The notes: generated from the sequence alone by a model not told the origin. Shown: positions 29,701 to 37,784, counted from the stretch's first letter. The stretch is DNA of 64,000 bases from Algicola sagamiensis DSM 14643 (GCF_000374485.1 NZ_KB894494.1:248001-312000); one strand, 5' to 3'. Numbers and translations are program-made.

Positions 29701-31903
29701 TATAAGCAAGTCGTGTCCGTTGATTGCCATTTTTGCTATCGATAAAATAGGTGTATCCAGACCGATGTGGGATCTCAATCCCATCCAGTTGGTGGTCGCC
29801 ATTCAAATCATATTCTAAATAACTGTATTTTTTGGCATCGAAGCTGCCAAGTTCACGGACTTGACTTTTCAACCCGGCACTTTTTTTGGGGGTCATATCA
29901 AACTTCACGGGCAAGCGGCATTGGTAATTCTTGTTGATACATTCGCGAACCGTGTAAACAACATTTTTATCCGCAAAACTCGATCGAAACTTGATTTCGT
30001 AAAAGCGGTATGGCGCACCGTCTTTTTCGATTTTCACGTTTTCTAAGACCCGGGTGGATGAAACGCGCTTTCCAAAGCGATAACCGTGAGATTGTTTCTT
30101 GCGCGCCATATAGTGATATGTCACTTTGATGTTTGGCGCAACACCTTGCTTGTAGTTACCACCATATTCGATGGTTTTAATTTGTGACGACCCGCCTACG
30201 CTTGAATATTGAAAGGTGACATAATTGCCGAATGGATCCGTGAAGCCTTGTAGTGCATAGGAAGAGAGATAGTTTGCACGTGGGTAGGCATGCGGATATG
30301 GTGTTTGCGTATTCCCATAATAACGCGTCTCTTTGGCTTTGGTTTCAACCCGAAAGCCATTACCCACTTTATAGATACGAGAATAGTCCGTGACTTCTTT
30401 CTCATAATAGCCTTTACCAGTGTCGATAAGGCGCTGACCATCAAGACAGTAGTGGTCTTTATCATCCATCATGACACCACGTTGGAAACCATCGCGTGTA
30501 AAATCAGAACCACAACGCGTGATCGCACTTAATCCCGTGACATTCCAACCCCAACCCGCAGTACCAGCACCACCAGATGAAGAGTAAGAGAGGCCTAGTT
30601 GTGGTTTCACACCTGCAATGCCATCCGGCAGTGAAAACGGGATAGAATAAGTAGCCTGCCCCATCTCATTGACACGGAATTGACCTTGGGTGGCTTCTAG
30701 AGAATTGTAATTATCAGCAGTCGCATCAGCATCAGTAGGAATGATTTCATCCAAGGCTTTACCTTGAAGAGATTTGTTTTTACTTATACATTTTTCTAAT
30801 CGCTGTTTGTTGAGATCCGCTGCATTTGCCAGAAAAGGTTTTTTATATTTATTAGAAATTTTTGAAAGACCTATTTTTCTTGGCGATAAAAATCCACATA
30901 TAGCTCGGGCATATACCCACAAATTAGGATCTACTCCAGGAACAAATAGTTGGCCATTTTCTTCATTTACGAACAATAATTCAGTGTTTTCAAGGTCGGA
31001 TAAACTGGGGAGTTCAGGGTGATTTAAATCAAGTGGCTTAACTTCTATTTGATCTGGATCCATATAAGCCAAATATAAAGACTTTATTTCTTCTTCTGAC
31101 AACGGACGGTCAAACATAACTATTCGTTGCAATCTTCCGCGAGAAAAATTACCAACGAACCTATCTCTATCAATGATTTTAGGTGTTTGATTAAGAGAAA
31201 CAATTTGATCAAGGTCTAACTGGAGTGTCATTTTTTCATTGTCACTGCGAATGATCATCATCTTTCGATTACTGACCTTTTCAGACTTTCCAAGTCTGTT
31301 ATCTTCTCCATCAACATATACATTTAGTAAGGCTCTACTTACCCCCTTAAAAGGGTTATGCTGAAACCTAAGAAAGTTGCTAATTCTTGCGTTTCCATTC
31401 CAAGCCTTAAAAGTTTCCAATGCCAAAGAAGTTAAATTTTTATTAAGTCTGAAAAGATCTTCTTTTGTATAATACTTATCCAAATCTTCTTGACTAAAGC
31501 CGTCAGACCATACGACCCAAGTAAACCCATTGGAAATCTCACTAGCTGGTAATTCTCCATAGTTGATCGATAATGAGCCCGGTTGAGTAGTAACAAAGGC
31601 TTTCTTAGAAATATTGTCATTTACTTCAATAATATCTTTTTCACTTATCGGTTTTAACCCATTCTGCGCATATCGTAAGGATATATTCCTACCTGTTGCC
31701 CCACCGACCCTATCAGGAAGCCTTCTCTTTTTATGATATTCTCCTTTAAAATCATCCATCACATAGTGATGAATAGGCTCAAGTGAATCAATTACATATT
31801 CAAGAGTGTCTGAGTTTGACGCAAATGTATACGAAGTAGAAAAAAAACAAAGCACCCCAAACATGAGGGTGACACAGGATGTAAATGGCTTAAATTTACC
31901 CAC
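23792..31903 (-). CDS. Sec-exported SpvB/FG-GAP/RHS polymorphic toxin with C-terminal class 3 lipase
   Basis: This is a giant protein of about 2703 aa. The start is probably GTG at 31903 (AAAGG nine bases upstream), giving a Sec signal peptide (MGKFKPFTSCVTLMFG, cleavage near TFA). Domains in order: an N-terminal concanavalin-like part (about 30-290); SpvB domain (about 410-600, MGQATYSIPFSLPDG); FG-GAP calcium-loop repeats (DLNGDHQLDG, DVEGDGDLDLVY, DINGDGISDIAL); many YD/RHS repeats (about 1400-2330); RHS core (GRFMQADPF to NPLKFTDPSG); a Gly-rich hydrophobic stretch; and a lipase domain. The lipase has FTGHSLGGG, with downstream Asp in SSHDLLRL and His in GAHGMG as likely triad partners. 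RHS shells enclose a C-terminal toxin. Here the toxin would hydrolyse lipids. The ankyrin lipoprotein downstream is the probable antidote. Confidence 0.9.
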   Translation of the reverse strand: MGKFKPFTSCVTLMFGVLCFFSTSYTFASNSDTLEYVIDSLEPIHHYVMDDFKGEYHKKRRLPDRVGGATGRNISLRYAQNGLKPISEKDIIEVNDNISKKAFVTTQPGSLSINYGELPASEISNGFTWVVWSDGFSQEDLDKYYTKEDLFRLNKNLTSLALETFKAWNGNARISNFLRFQHNPFKGVSRALLNVYVDGEDNRLGKSEKVSNRKMMIIRSDNEKMTLQLDLDQIVSLNQTPKIIDRDRFVGNFSRGRLQRIVMFDRPLSEEEIKSLYLAYMDPDQIEVKPLDLNHPELPSLSDLENTELLFVNEENGQLFVPGVDPNLWVYARAICGFLSPRKIGLSKISNKYKKPFLANAADLNKQRLEKCISKNKSLQGKALDEIIPTDADATADNYNSLEATQGQFRVNEMGQATYSIPFSLPDGIAGVKPQLGLSYSSSGGAGTAGWGWNVTGLSAITRCGSDFTRDGFQRGVMMDDKDHYCLDGQRLIDTGKGYYEKEVTDYSRIYKVGNGFRVETKAKETRYYGNTQTPYPHAYPRANYLSSYALQGFTDPFGNYVTFQYSSVGGSSQIKTIEYGGNYKQGVAPNIKVTYHYMARKKQSHGYRFGKRVSSTRVLENVKIEKDGAPYRFYEIKFRSSFADKNVVYTVRECINKNYQCRLPVKFDMTPKKSAGLKSQVRELGSFDAKKYSYLEYDLNGDHQLDGIEIPHRSGYTYFIDSKNGNQRTRLAYIEKSDTIQFLDANLDGTMDILYQGRGKQWYLAKYEPNIDIESQCNNPDPWTKLQCNDVAIEYAFHSTKQPIPVNEHFKKDRIAMLDVEGDGDLDLVYIHGDHELRAYLNHQGRFSSSSKTIASNLENVKKIVKLSPSGGDINGDGISDIALSVETYRKVSGVQWVVPEDANPDISAAGSTMKVCTKGVSNNRISIPGTCKTFDVGIYLGKVCYRVKTGRDSYGQACTNNVRSGDKIQDCYFYKGGRICDEEFSYESGVIPPKPGVQSTRPNQDVTIKKGSRRLNAQLIVLVKDGKDHYKQYGLDAFPTSGDVYFEDINSDGLSDVVYQLKKNSLSYQLSKGNGAFGSRYSLRAIKKGEEILDAIFADFDLDGKKELILNIKKTTSVRSGPGHDPYSIIDHFRYVTHSEIVERAGSHDRLKLSNEKKVYNNDRADRFYLSVQLIDTNHDGLPELSIQDAHTGKRLILDNRAQQVSTTPKLKTITTGYSWQKGVNLKTHITYLPMTDPAVYRRKIAFRNIDGSYRIDPDLLSPYSASYLVASVSSKTEDMVLGKAVEDKVSYRYEGMQIHRQGLGNLGFAKITSTDHRQNIRTTTEYSQARYTQGMPMRTTQKRGHTIVKQGQNAYQVKSLGRGIHQVFLDKSEEEGSSIDSQGQIHRLGKRIIENVVDKDGNTVRTAEITLDQSGETVHETRTTHTYGDTAEAQRYGRLSDSKVTKTQKAHTVAGVAQPASTITRKTAFTYYASGDKKGMLKSETQEPGTDKEETLTYDYDVYGNKVYTSTQNAESTKTTRAEFSNNGRYLSWTQDLLGHKTYHFYNGRSADEMSGPIYSKSVVTPAKLITTTYFSNYGLEIRTVYPDGTEKRTTKQYCATNCWGKALFKVTESKTGAADNVAYLDRHGRTVMTETTLFDGTITRQHTQYDADSRVVYQYQPSRNGLSSIWTKNHYDSQGRVIKQEHSNGAIKQFGYYGYITEVSALGQTQSEHIYVQNVKSALGHTIATFAPTTSSKGRSLGTVASRARVTKRYDAYGQLLDATTYAKNAEGTMKSSVVSVTYDNYGRKLTTTDPEKGTWTYTYDASGMLKTQTDANGNVKTLTYDPYGRLVQSTIPNWEGKTILTCQRYEDSQTPWVGSVVEESISEVEAGKTCADIKKSDAYEHRAYQFDHFGRATQTTTTLDKTKAFITGVTYDEFGRVATQIYPNGFTVRNEYADNGQLKSIYNAQSGELYQRVDAVDALGRVTKETVLGGVTRSKDFDAQRGWVKDIRISSNAHGDVYHVRYEHYENGSTKTRSSEYFDNTGASDNTTPFLSVEENFTFDKPFDRLTKRTVNFKTDILNLGDAVAQAQEFRYDGFGNMTSMTGAGEYVYDSDKPHRLAFIRKEQDPTKLRRFYYDASGNISWQSGEGEKHFYYSTRHKLRHLIANGVNSMFRYGLGNSRYYRRDIFSDHGGVYGSQTTYYVGKSYEKVWATGLKDKTGKTLPDLGWETYYVGSIAIKKFADGRDDTIRVMHSDALGSTTAVTDENGIMVSQSLFDPFGKRQDVIASSSKIDQYQPMEENRGFTGHEEINRTGIIHMNGRIYDMDVGRFMQADPFIQYPSDTQGYNRYAYVQNNPLKFTDPSGFFIKTIVKKVKKYWRQIVSIAALPVFGPVLGGMLAGYLSTGSLKGAIIGGFTGALGSTFGGLNGLTGFLSNGVVGGMSNKLMGGKFGHGFWSAGIGNTLGGSIKGLKSATGRIVAKAVTGGTISELTGGKFANGAWSAAFSASLAEMGDRHSEIKADPEDVQYAELSNSVYDENLKKGSIVGDYTVDDIFTDDNGLKAALFIGGDDSYVLAFAGTSPTSWANWKSNLLQAFGFSSPQHRSALGLAEKYYAKTNGNIHFTGHSLGGGIAAAAAIITGGNATVFNAAGVHNNTIRDYKRSNGSVKYYYSSHDLLRLGNNLTPSSVPGKRYNLGSAGAHGMGDICQTMGAKCAPL

Positions 31904-32129
31904 GGACAACGACCTTTATATCGATGGTTAATACGACAAAAGTCGTGGATTATACGCAAGTGAGATTGTTTTTTAAACAGGTCAGAACCGCCTTTTTTGA
32001 GCCTGATATCGGAATTTTCTTGTGTGACGTGCAGTTACGTGAAAATATTTTTTCAATTGGAGGGAACTTTTTTAAAGTTTGGGTTTTGGCAGGCTTATAT
32101 TAAAAAGGGGTTGAGAGGCTTAAAAGTAA

Positions 32130-32273
32130 CTATTTTGTTAAAATCTCAACATCCACCCGACACCGATACCCACTCCCGCTGATCTCATGCTCCACCCGCT
32201 TCACGATATATTCACCATCTACAAATCCCGTCACGCCTTCGATGTTCAATACACCTTCAGCGACTAGCTTGGG
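32130..32273 (-). pseudogene. Duplicated 3' fragment of phage tail gene gpD
   Basis: Positions about 32148-32273 repeat positions about 33286-33411, the end of the full gpD gene, with roughly 13 differences in 125 bases by eye. The translated piece has [17 protein letters not shown] and YIVKRVEHEISGSGYRCRVD, as in gpD. No N-terminal part is present. Together with the intact gene it brackets the RHS tip/immunity cassette, so it records an insertion or recombination at the end of gpD. Confidence 0.85.
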
Positions 32274-32280
32274 TTTGGTC

Positions 32281-32879
32281 TCGGTGATGCGAACAGCGAT
32301 GTAGACGGTGATGGAAACCAATTCGTCCTGAACATCCGCTTCCCAGGTCAATACCTCGATAGCGAAACAGGCAACTACTACAACTACTTCCGCTACTACG
32401 ACCCAAGCACAGGCCGTTACATTACCAGCGACCCGATTGGCTTGAACGGTGGTCTGAATACGTTTGCTTATGTGAGCGGGAATCCGGTTATCAGTTCAGA
32501 TATTCTGGGATTGAGTACAACTTTCGACACCAAAATAAAAGCGTTGATAGCAAGAGGGGATATGAGCAGCCTACAGACATTATATGAAACTATGCTGCTA
32601 AACCCTGCTCAAAAAGCAATGATAAGAAATGCACTTGCTAGGCTCAATAAAATGAAACATATTTTTGATAAGAAAGCTCATAAGTTAGATGATTATTTAA
32701 AAGCATGTGGCAATAGAGACAACGCTCTTGATAAAATGGAAGACGCCTTTAGGAATGCCACTAAAGGGCGCTCCAATGGTCCTGTCGAACTTGAAGTAGA
32801 TATTGATGGGTTCAAGATAACGATACGAGGGGCTGTTGTGGACGGTAAAGTTAAAATAGGAACCGCCTTTATACCATGA
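32281..32879 (+). pseudogene. Orphan RHS C-terminal tip with toxin domain (5'-truncated)
   Basis: Open from about 32281 with no start or upstream RHS body; a stop lies just upstream in frame. It begins in the conserved pre-core ([14 protein letters not shown]), runs through the RHS core ([35 protein letters not shown]) and enters a variable toxin of about 120 aa with [19 protein letters not shown] and an end [12 protein letters not shown] do not recognise the toxin with confidence; its compact size and basic helices suggest a nuclease-like domain. The cognate immunity gene overlaps its stop. Displaced RHS tips of this kind can recombine onto a full-length RHS gene. Confidence 0.8.
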
Positions 32880-33220
32880 TTTCTTTGACTGAGCTTGAAG
32901 CACTTGTTTTTAATAAACTAGTTGAAAGTGATGTAACACATCTTCAACTTTTAAAGCAACAACATCAGTGTATCCAAAAGATACAAATAGATAAATCACC
33001 TTCTGGCGTGTTCTTTCATTACGATTTAACTCCAGAAGGTTACAGCCTATTTGATGAGGATACCCAATTTGGCGATTTAACCCTTAAAATAAACGGTATA
33101 GATATGTTTGCTGGTGTTATTCTTTTTATCTCAAAAGGAAGAATTAATACTTTAGAAATATATAGCTTTGATGGGTTTTGGCCTGAAAACATAGAGTCTT
33201 GCGAAGTTAAGCTTGGATGA
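32876..33220 (+). CDS. Candidate immunity protein for the orphan RHS tip
   Basis: This 114-aa acidic protein starts in an ATGA overlap with the stop of the toxin tip, a layout typical of toxin-immunity pairs. It has no signal peptide, so it should act in the cytoplasm, which fits a cytoplasmic toxin target. Recognisable stretches are [16 protein letters not shown] and [19 protein letters not shown]; the latter style (LEIYSFDG..P) is seen in several small immunity families. I cannot name the family. Confidence 0.7.
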   Translation: MISLTELEALVFNKLVESDVTHLQLLKQQHQCIQKIQIDKSPSGVFFHYDLTPEGYSLFDEDTQFGDLTLKINGIDMFAGVILFISKGRINTLEIYSFDGFWPENIESCEVKLG

Positions 33221-33250
33221 AGCTGATAATTGAGCTATGAGTCACTTATA

Positions 33251-33273
33251 AGCTACCAGCCTAGCTGGTAGCT
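33251..33273. terminator. Strong 10-bp hairpin between immunity gene and gpD
   Basis: AGCTACCAGC (33251-33260) pairs perfectly with GCTGGTAGCT (33264-33273) around CTA. It sits between two convergent genes, includes the gpD stop, and on the plus strand is followed by a short pyrimidine run. It probably ends both transcripts. Confidence 0.6.
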
Positions 33274-34238
33274 TTCCCCAACTCTACATCCACCCGACAC
33301 CGATACCCACTCCCGCTGATTTCATGCTCCACTCGCTTCACGATATATTTTCCATTCACAAAGCCCGTCACGCCTTCAATGTTCAAGACACCTTCAGCCA
33401 CCAATTTGGGATTGCCTATTAAAGTCAAACTACCGTGTAATTTACCGCGCGTCAGTGCTTTCAGCTCAGCTGTTGCCGCTTGCGTGGCTTCGGTTGGTGT
33501 GGCGTAAGTTTTACGCAGTGTTTTGGTGGGTTCGCCCTGCCCGACTTTCACGGACTCCCGTTCACCAGTTTGAGTATTGTCCCAATGGGCCAAGACGCTT
33601 TTGTATTTACCCCGCTCTGCCTGGGTCATTCGGTAGTTGATGAGGTCAGTTTTGGTGATGGTGGTTTGAGCAATTGCTTGACCGGATTGACTTTTCGCTT
33701 GGCCTTTTGGCGCAAGCACCAGATAGCCATTGACGGGTTTTGCGATGGCATCAAATTCTTTGGATAATCGCGTGAGAAAATGCAAATCTGATTCTTGGGT
33801 CTGCTCTGCACTTACCACGATGATGTTACCCAGTTCATCGAATACTTTTGGGATAAGACCGTGGTCGGTGGCGATTTGCTCGGTGATATCCTTGAGGGTC
33901 TTCTGTCGATGACTTTTGGTTTGTTGGGACTTAAGGCGCTGTTTCATATCCGCCGCTTTCGCCCGAATAATGAGGGTATCCGGCGGGCCTGTCAGTTCCA
34001 CTTCATCCACGATAAAGGTTCCTTTGTTCACAAGGCTGGTTTCTTCATAGCCGATGGCGACTTTGAGTTCTGCCCCTGTCGGTGGGATTTGGATGGCATA
34101 TCCTTTGTTATCCAAATGAATGGCGAGGGAGTCACTCTGCAATCCGGTGTTATCAAGGAGACGTAACCGAAGCAGCCTTTCTTTGATTGCTTGGGTGATA
34201 TCCTGGTTATTGGCCGTGATTTGGAACGTTGGTTTCAT
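33261..34238 (-). CDS. D: P2 gpD-like tail protein (phage late control D family)
   Basis: The 325-aa protein resembles P2 gpD, a baseplate-hub/tail protein of contractile phages (gp27-like). It has typical segments PTFQITANNQDITQ near the start, VDEVELTGPPDTLIIRAKAADM, FLTRLSKEFDAIAKPVNGYL and the end IVKRVEHEISGSGYRCRVDV. It is the last gene of the leftward tail operon, directly abutting gpX. A fragment of its 3' end is duplicated at 32148-32273. Confidence 0.92.
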   Translation of the reverse strand: MKPTFQITANNQDITQAIKERLLRLRLLDNTGLQSDSLAIHLDNKGYAIQIPPTGAELKVAIGYEETSLVNKGTFIVDEVELTGPPDTLIIRAKAADMKQRLKSQQTKSHRQKTLKDITEQIATDHGLIPKVFDELGNIIVVSAEQTQESDLHFLTRLSKEFDAIAKPVNGYLVLAPKGQAKSQSGQAIAQTTITKTDLINYRMTQAERGKYKSVLAHWDNTQTGERESVKVGQGEPTKTLRKTYATPTEATQAATAELKALTRGKLHGSLTLIGNPKLVAEGVLNIEGVTGFVNGKYIVKRVEHEISGSGYRCRVDVELGKATS

Positions 34239-34448
34239 TTAGGACCACAGGTTGATGAGGTGTTCGACTTGGTGCGGTTTGGATAACGCAGGCAGTTCAA
34301 GGGTGACGCCTGCGGGGAGAATTGGGCCGTATTGCGCCAATCCTGCATTGACCGCTAACACTTGCTCAACGGTTTTATGGCTGGAGCCATAGACTTGATA
34401 GCAAATGGTATCCAGGCGTTCGCCTGCTTTGGTGATGTAGTGCATCAT
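34239..34448 (-). CDS. X: P2 gpX-like tail protein (LysM-like)
   Basis: A 69-aa protein with a LysM-like fold (HYITKAGERLDTICYQVYG, then LPAGVTLELP), matching the Phage_tail_X family. In contractile phages such small LysM proteins join the hub to the tube or tape measure. It overlaps the end of gpU by four bases and abuts gpD, the standard U-X-D order. Confidence 0.92.
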   Translation of the reverse strand: MMHYITKAGERLDTICYQVYGSSHKTVEQVLAVNAGLAQYGPILPAGVTLELPALSKPHQVEHLINLWS

Positions 34449-34840
34449 GCATGCTCCATAAAACGAAGGGTGAGCGCGAATTCAATTTTTCGGGCTTGGC
34501 CTTGGCGTAAGAACTCACCCTGTTTGGCTTCAATTTTGGTGATCACCCAATTACCGTGAACCGTGCCTAAGCCATCGGTGAGCAGGAGTCCTTTGCCATG
34601 ATTGGCCTGTTGGCGCATGGTCTCGATTTGTTTCAGACCGCCCCAGTAATGGGGATAAATGACGCCCTCTAACTGGATTTCATCCTTGCCCGGCCCCACA
34701 TATTGCACCATCGGATGCATGCCAAACCGCGCTTGTTCGGCCCAGCGATATTCCGTGGTTCTTTTGAGGGATTTATAGGCCGCGGTTGCAATGGAAAACT
34801 CAAACTGGCCCAAGGTCATCATCACGGTTTTATCCGACAT
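34445..34840 (-). CDS. U: P2 gpU-like tail protein
   Basis: This 131-aa protein has the gpU family pattern: MMTLGQFEFSIATAAYKSLKR, RFGMHPMVQYVGPGKDEIQLEGVIYP and LTDGLGTVHGNWVITKIE. GpU-family proteins act in tail assembly in P2-type phages. It overlaps gpT upstream by 11 bases and gpX downstream by four. Confidence 0.93.
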   Translation of the reverse strand: MSDKTVMMTLGQFEFSIATAAYKSLKRTTEYRWAEQARFGMHPMVQYVGPGKDEIQLEGVIYPHYWGGLKQIETMRQQANHGKGLLLTDGLGTVHGNWVITKIEAKQGEFLRQGQARKIEFALTLRFMEHA

Positions 34841-37406
34841 CGGCGAGCGCCTCCCTCAGTTGCAAACGCTGGCGATTGGCACTTGCTTCAAGAATGTCTT
34901 CAATCAATGTGTCTTTATCGAAGTCCTGTTTCGCGATATTCACCACAGGTTGGCTGTCGATGTTCACGTTGATGTGCTGTGTTGTCTTGTGCTGTTGGTT
35001 CAGCGTTTGAGCCGTCGTATTCAACTCTTTTTGAATGGCTTGGACCTCAGGTGTGGGTTCAGGCTCGCCCTTGATCGCATCTCCGATCAAGCCACCCAGG
35101 GCGCCACCGGAGAGTGCGCCAACAATACCGCCGATCAACGCGCCAATCCCTGAGCCAAGTCCAGGCATGACCGCAGTCCCTGCCACCGCGCCGAGTTTTC
35201 CGCCTGCCAGTGCACCACCGATCGCGCCTGTATCTTCAGCGATATTGGCCGCTTTTTCTTTGCCGGAGAGTTCTCCATCAAAGAGCGTACTGCCAATGGC
35301 TGCGACACCCGCAACAGTGCCAATGGCACCGAGCGCTTTGCCTTTGGAGAACCTAAAACGTCCGCGCTTTCCCTTTCTTCCTTTGCCACCGTCCATTTCA
35401 TCCGACAAGGCAGACATGGCCAGCTTCCCTTTGGTGCGGTCTGCCATATAAGACAGTGCCGCAATCGCCATGGTCAACGAGGATACTGCGATCACCGCAG
35501 GCGCTGCCACGGAAGCGACCAAACCCACCACACCAACACCTTGTAAGAGTGTGCTGGTCAGCCCTTGGTTTTTCTCGATGGTCCGCGTGAGCCATCCGGT
35601 CAGCGATTCAATACTTGGCATCAGACGCTCTAAGGTAGGAATGAGCGCATAACCGATCCGCTCTTTCACCCCATCCCAGCGTTGTTGCATCACAGATAGC
35701 TTGGCATCCATATTTCGGTCCATCAGCCGCGCCATGCTTTGGGTGAACTGCTTGCCTTGCTTCATCGCATCCGACACAGCGCTTTGGTTTTCCCGAAAGA
35801 CGTCTTGCTGGCCCCACAAGGCTTTAAAGAACTTCACCGCTTCTTCTGAGCCAAACGCCTTTTGGATATCTGCCCCGATTTTTGAGGTGTATCGCTGGCC
35901 GTAATGCTGTTGTAGCTCAGAAAGGAGTTGTGGCAGTGAATTGAGATTGCCCTGGGCGTTGAGTATCTGAACGTCAGCGCCTTGTTTTTGGTAGTTCTCT
36001 TGGGCCTTGGCGGCATTGCGCTCCAGCGATGCCATGACCGTCCCCGAAGAGCCCGCCACATCGGTGCGTTGGAGCATCCCCAATGCGGTAAATTGTTCAG
36101 ATAGTGGAACATTCGCCACCGCCAATCCTGCACCCATCGACTGAAAGCCTTGCTGCATTTGGGCACCATCAGTCCGAAACTGCTGCACAGACTTAGCAAG
36201 ACCCGCCGAGAACAAGGCCCCGAATTCATCATCGGTTTTCTGTTTGTAGAGCGTGTCTTTAAAGGTGCCATACCCAGCTGCAAACAAACTGGTCATTTGT
36301 CCTACTTCTGCCTTGGTGGCTTTGGCGGTCATCGCAGCAAGCCCTGCCCACTCCGCCACCCCTTTATCGGTCAATGATGAAATCCCCGATTTGATATCGT
36401 AAGCCGCCGTGACAATATCCGCCGCCTTCATCCCGGCATAACGATTCTGAATACGGCGACCTTCATTAATGGTGCTTTGCGTGTCTGTCATCCCCAGCGA
36501 TTGCAGTGCGCCTTTGCCTTTTTCCACTTGGCGCATTTCATCCAAAGGGGAACGCGCCATCCCTAAAGTACGATGACCAATGCTTTGCATCCCCTGCCCA
36601 ATCAGCGCTAAATTGCCCGCTTGTTGCAGGCGACGATCAAAGTTCCGACGTGATTGACGGATGTTGCGCTCATGGGCCGCATAACTCGCCATCCGTTGCT
36701 GGCTTTTCTCCAAAGATGCAGCCAAGCGGTTTTGCTCTGTCGCTAACAGTCTTGTATCGACTCCGGCTTGGCGTAGTTCATGACGCAGCGCACTGGCTTT
36801 TTGTTTGTGGGATTGATGCGCGTTTTTCAGCTTATCCGACTGGGCTTTGGTTTTTTCAAACTGCTGGCCTAAATCGCGAACATCCGCAGCCGCCTTTTTC
36901 TCCTGGGCGCTTCGCTCCGCTAAAACCTTTTTGGCTTTGCGGTGTTGCTCATTGAGAAGCTTTAACTGTTCCCGCTCCTTCTTGATGCGCTCAACAATCT
37001 CCTTATCCGTTTTTTTATGCCCGGTCTTCTTTTTCTGAAGCTCGGCAATCAGCGTTTTTTGCTGACCAATGGTCGTGTTTAACTGCGCCACTTCTTTGCG
37101 TGACACAGTCACCGATTCAACCAATTGATTTTGCGTGACCTTTGCCGCATGATACGCCCGCCCGGCCTTGGCTGTTTTTGCAGCGCTTTTATCAAACGAC
37201 TGACCCAGGCTGCCCAACTTGGTTTCCAGCTGGGACAAGCTTTGTGTTTGCTGTCCCAACTTGGAAAACCGTTCCATTTTGGATTGGTGTACTTCCAATT
37301 TGGACGCGAGTTTACTTGCACTCGCCCCAATCGTCTTCGCAGGCTGAGAGAATTTATCCTCTAACCCCAGACGGGCGGAGAGGCTGATTTTTTGTTGGTC
37401 AGGCAT
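34830..37406 (-). CDS. T: Tail tape measure protein (P2 gpT-like)
   Basis: The 858-aa protein has a long N-terminal coiled coil rich in Lys, Gln and Ala. It then has the conserved tape-measure core (MSTLFAAGYGTF-like stretch reading MTSLFAAGYGTFKDTLY, and GMLQRTDVAGSSGTVMASLE). Hydrophobic segments follow (GVVGLVASVAAPAVIAVSSL), then a Gly/Ala-rich end with GIGALIGGIVGALSGGALGG. Length sets tail length: close to P2 gpT (815 aa), so a tail of similar length is expected. The ATG at 37406 overlaps the end of the E' frame. Confidence 0.94.
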   Translation of the reverse strand: MPDQQKISLSARLGLEDKFSQPAKTIGASASKLASKLEVHQSKMERFSKLGQQTQSLSQLETKLGSLGQSFDKSAAKTAKAGRAYHAAKVTQNQLVESVTVSRKEVAQLNTTIGQQKTLIAELQKKKTGHKKTDKEIVERIKKEREQLKLLNEQHRKAKKVLAERSAQEKKAAADVRDLGQQFEKTKAQSDKLKNAHQSHKQKASALRHELRQAGVDTRLLATEQNRLAASLEKSQQRMASYAAHERNIRQSRRNFDRRLQQAGNLALIGQGMQSIGHRTLGMARSPLDEMRQVEKGKGALQSLGMTDTQSTINEGRRIQNRYAGMKAADIVTAAYDIKSGISSLTDKGVAEWAGLAAMTAKATKAEVGQMTSLFAAGYGTFKDTLYKQKTDDEFGALFSAGLAKSVQQFRTDGAQMQQGFQSMGAGLAVANVPLSEQFTALGMLQRTDVAGSSGTVMASLERNAAKAQENYQKQGADVQILNAQGNLNSLPQLLSELQQHYGQRYTSKIGADIQKAFGSEEAVKFFKALWGQQDVFRENQSAVSDAMKQGKQFTQSMARLMDRNMDAKLSVMQQRWDGVKERIGYALIPTLERLMPSIESLTGWLTRTIEKNQGLTSTLLQGVGVVGLVASVAAPAVIAVSSLTMAIAALSYMADRTKGKLAMSALSDEMDGGKGRKGKRGRFRFSKGKALGAIGTVAGVAAIGSTLFDGELSGKEKAANIAEDTGAIGGALAGGKLGAVAGTAVMPGLGSGIGALIGGIVGALSGGALGGLIGDAIKGEPEPTPEVQAIQKELNTTAQTLNQQHKTTQHINVNIDSQPVVNIAKQDFDKDTLIEDILEASANRQRLQLREALADVG

Positions 37407-37784
37407 CAGGCGGTCGATTCATTTGGTTGGTGATGTTGAGATAGTCCATGAATTTCGGGATGGACATGGACTCGATTTCAGTCAATGAGAAATGCAGCGT
37501 GGCCGCCATCGTCGCTATGGCGGGGCGTAGGTCTTTCGCCCTTATTCCAAAAAATCGAATAATGCAGCTTCGAACGCTTTATAGTCACGAATGGATAATG
37601 CCGACACTTCATCCGGGGTCCACTGACAGACATTCGCCATAATATGGATCGTGCGCTTTAATGTGGACTCAATGTCATCCACCAATTCCAGGTCGCGCAC
37701 CGTCGGCACCCGAAATGTGAGCACTGCAATGCTCTCGCCATGACGCTCAATCGGATCTTGGAGTGTGAGTTCGTTTGTTTTCAT
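37399..37784 (-). CDS. E: Tail assembly chaperones gpE and gpE+E' (-1 frameshift)
   Basis: The zero-frame product (37542-37784) is 80 aa and matches the Phage_TAC_7 type (FRVPTVRDLELVDDIES, ALFDFLE). Just before its stop the codons GAT TTT TTG form a TTTTTTG heptamer (37548-37554). A -1 shift there enters a frame that stays open to a TGA at 37399-37401, adding about 50 residues (GIRAKDLRPAIATMAATLHF onward, ending MNRPPDA) and giving a product of about 128 aa. P2 E/E' uses the same T6G slippery site. The two products chaperone the tape measure, whose gene follows. Confidence 0.88.
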
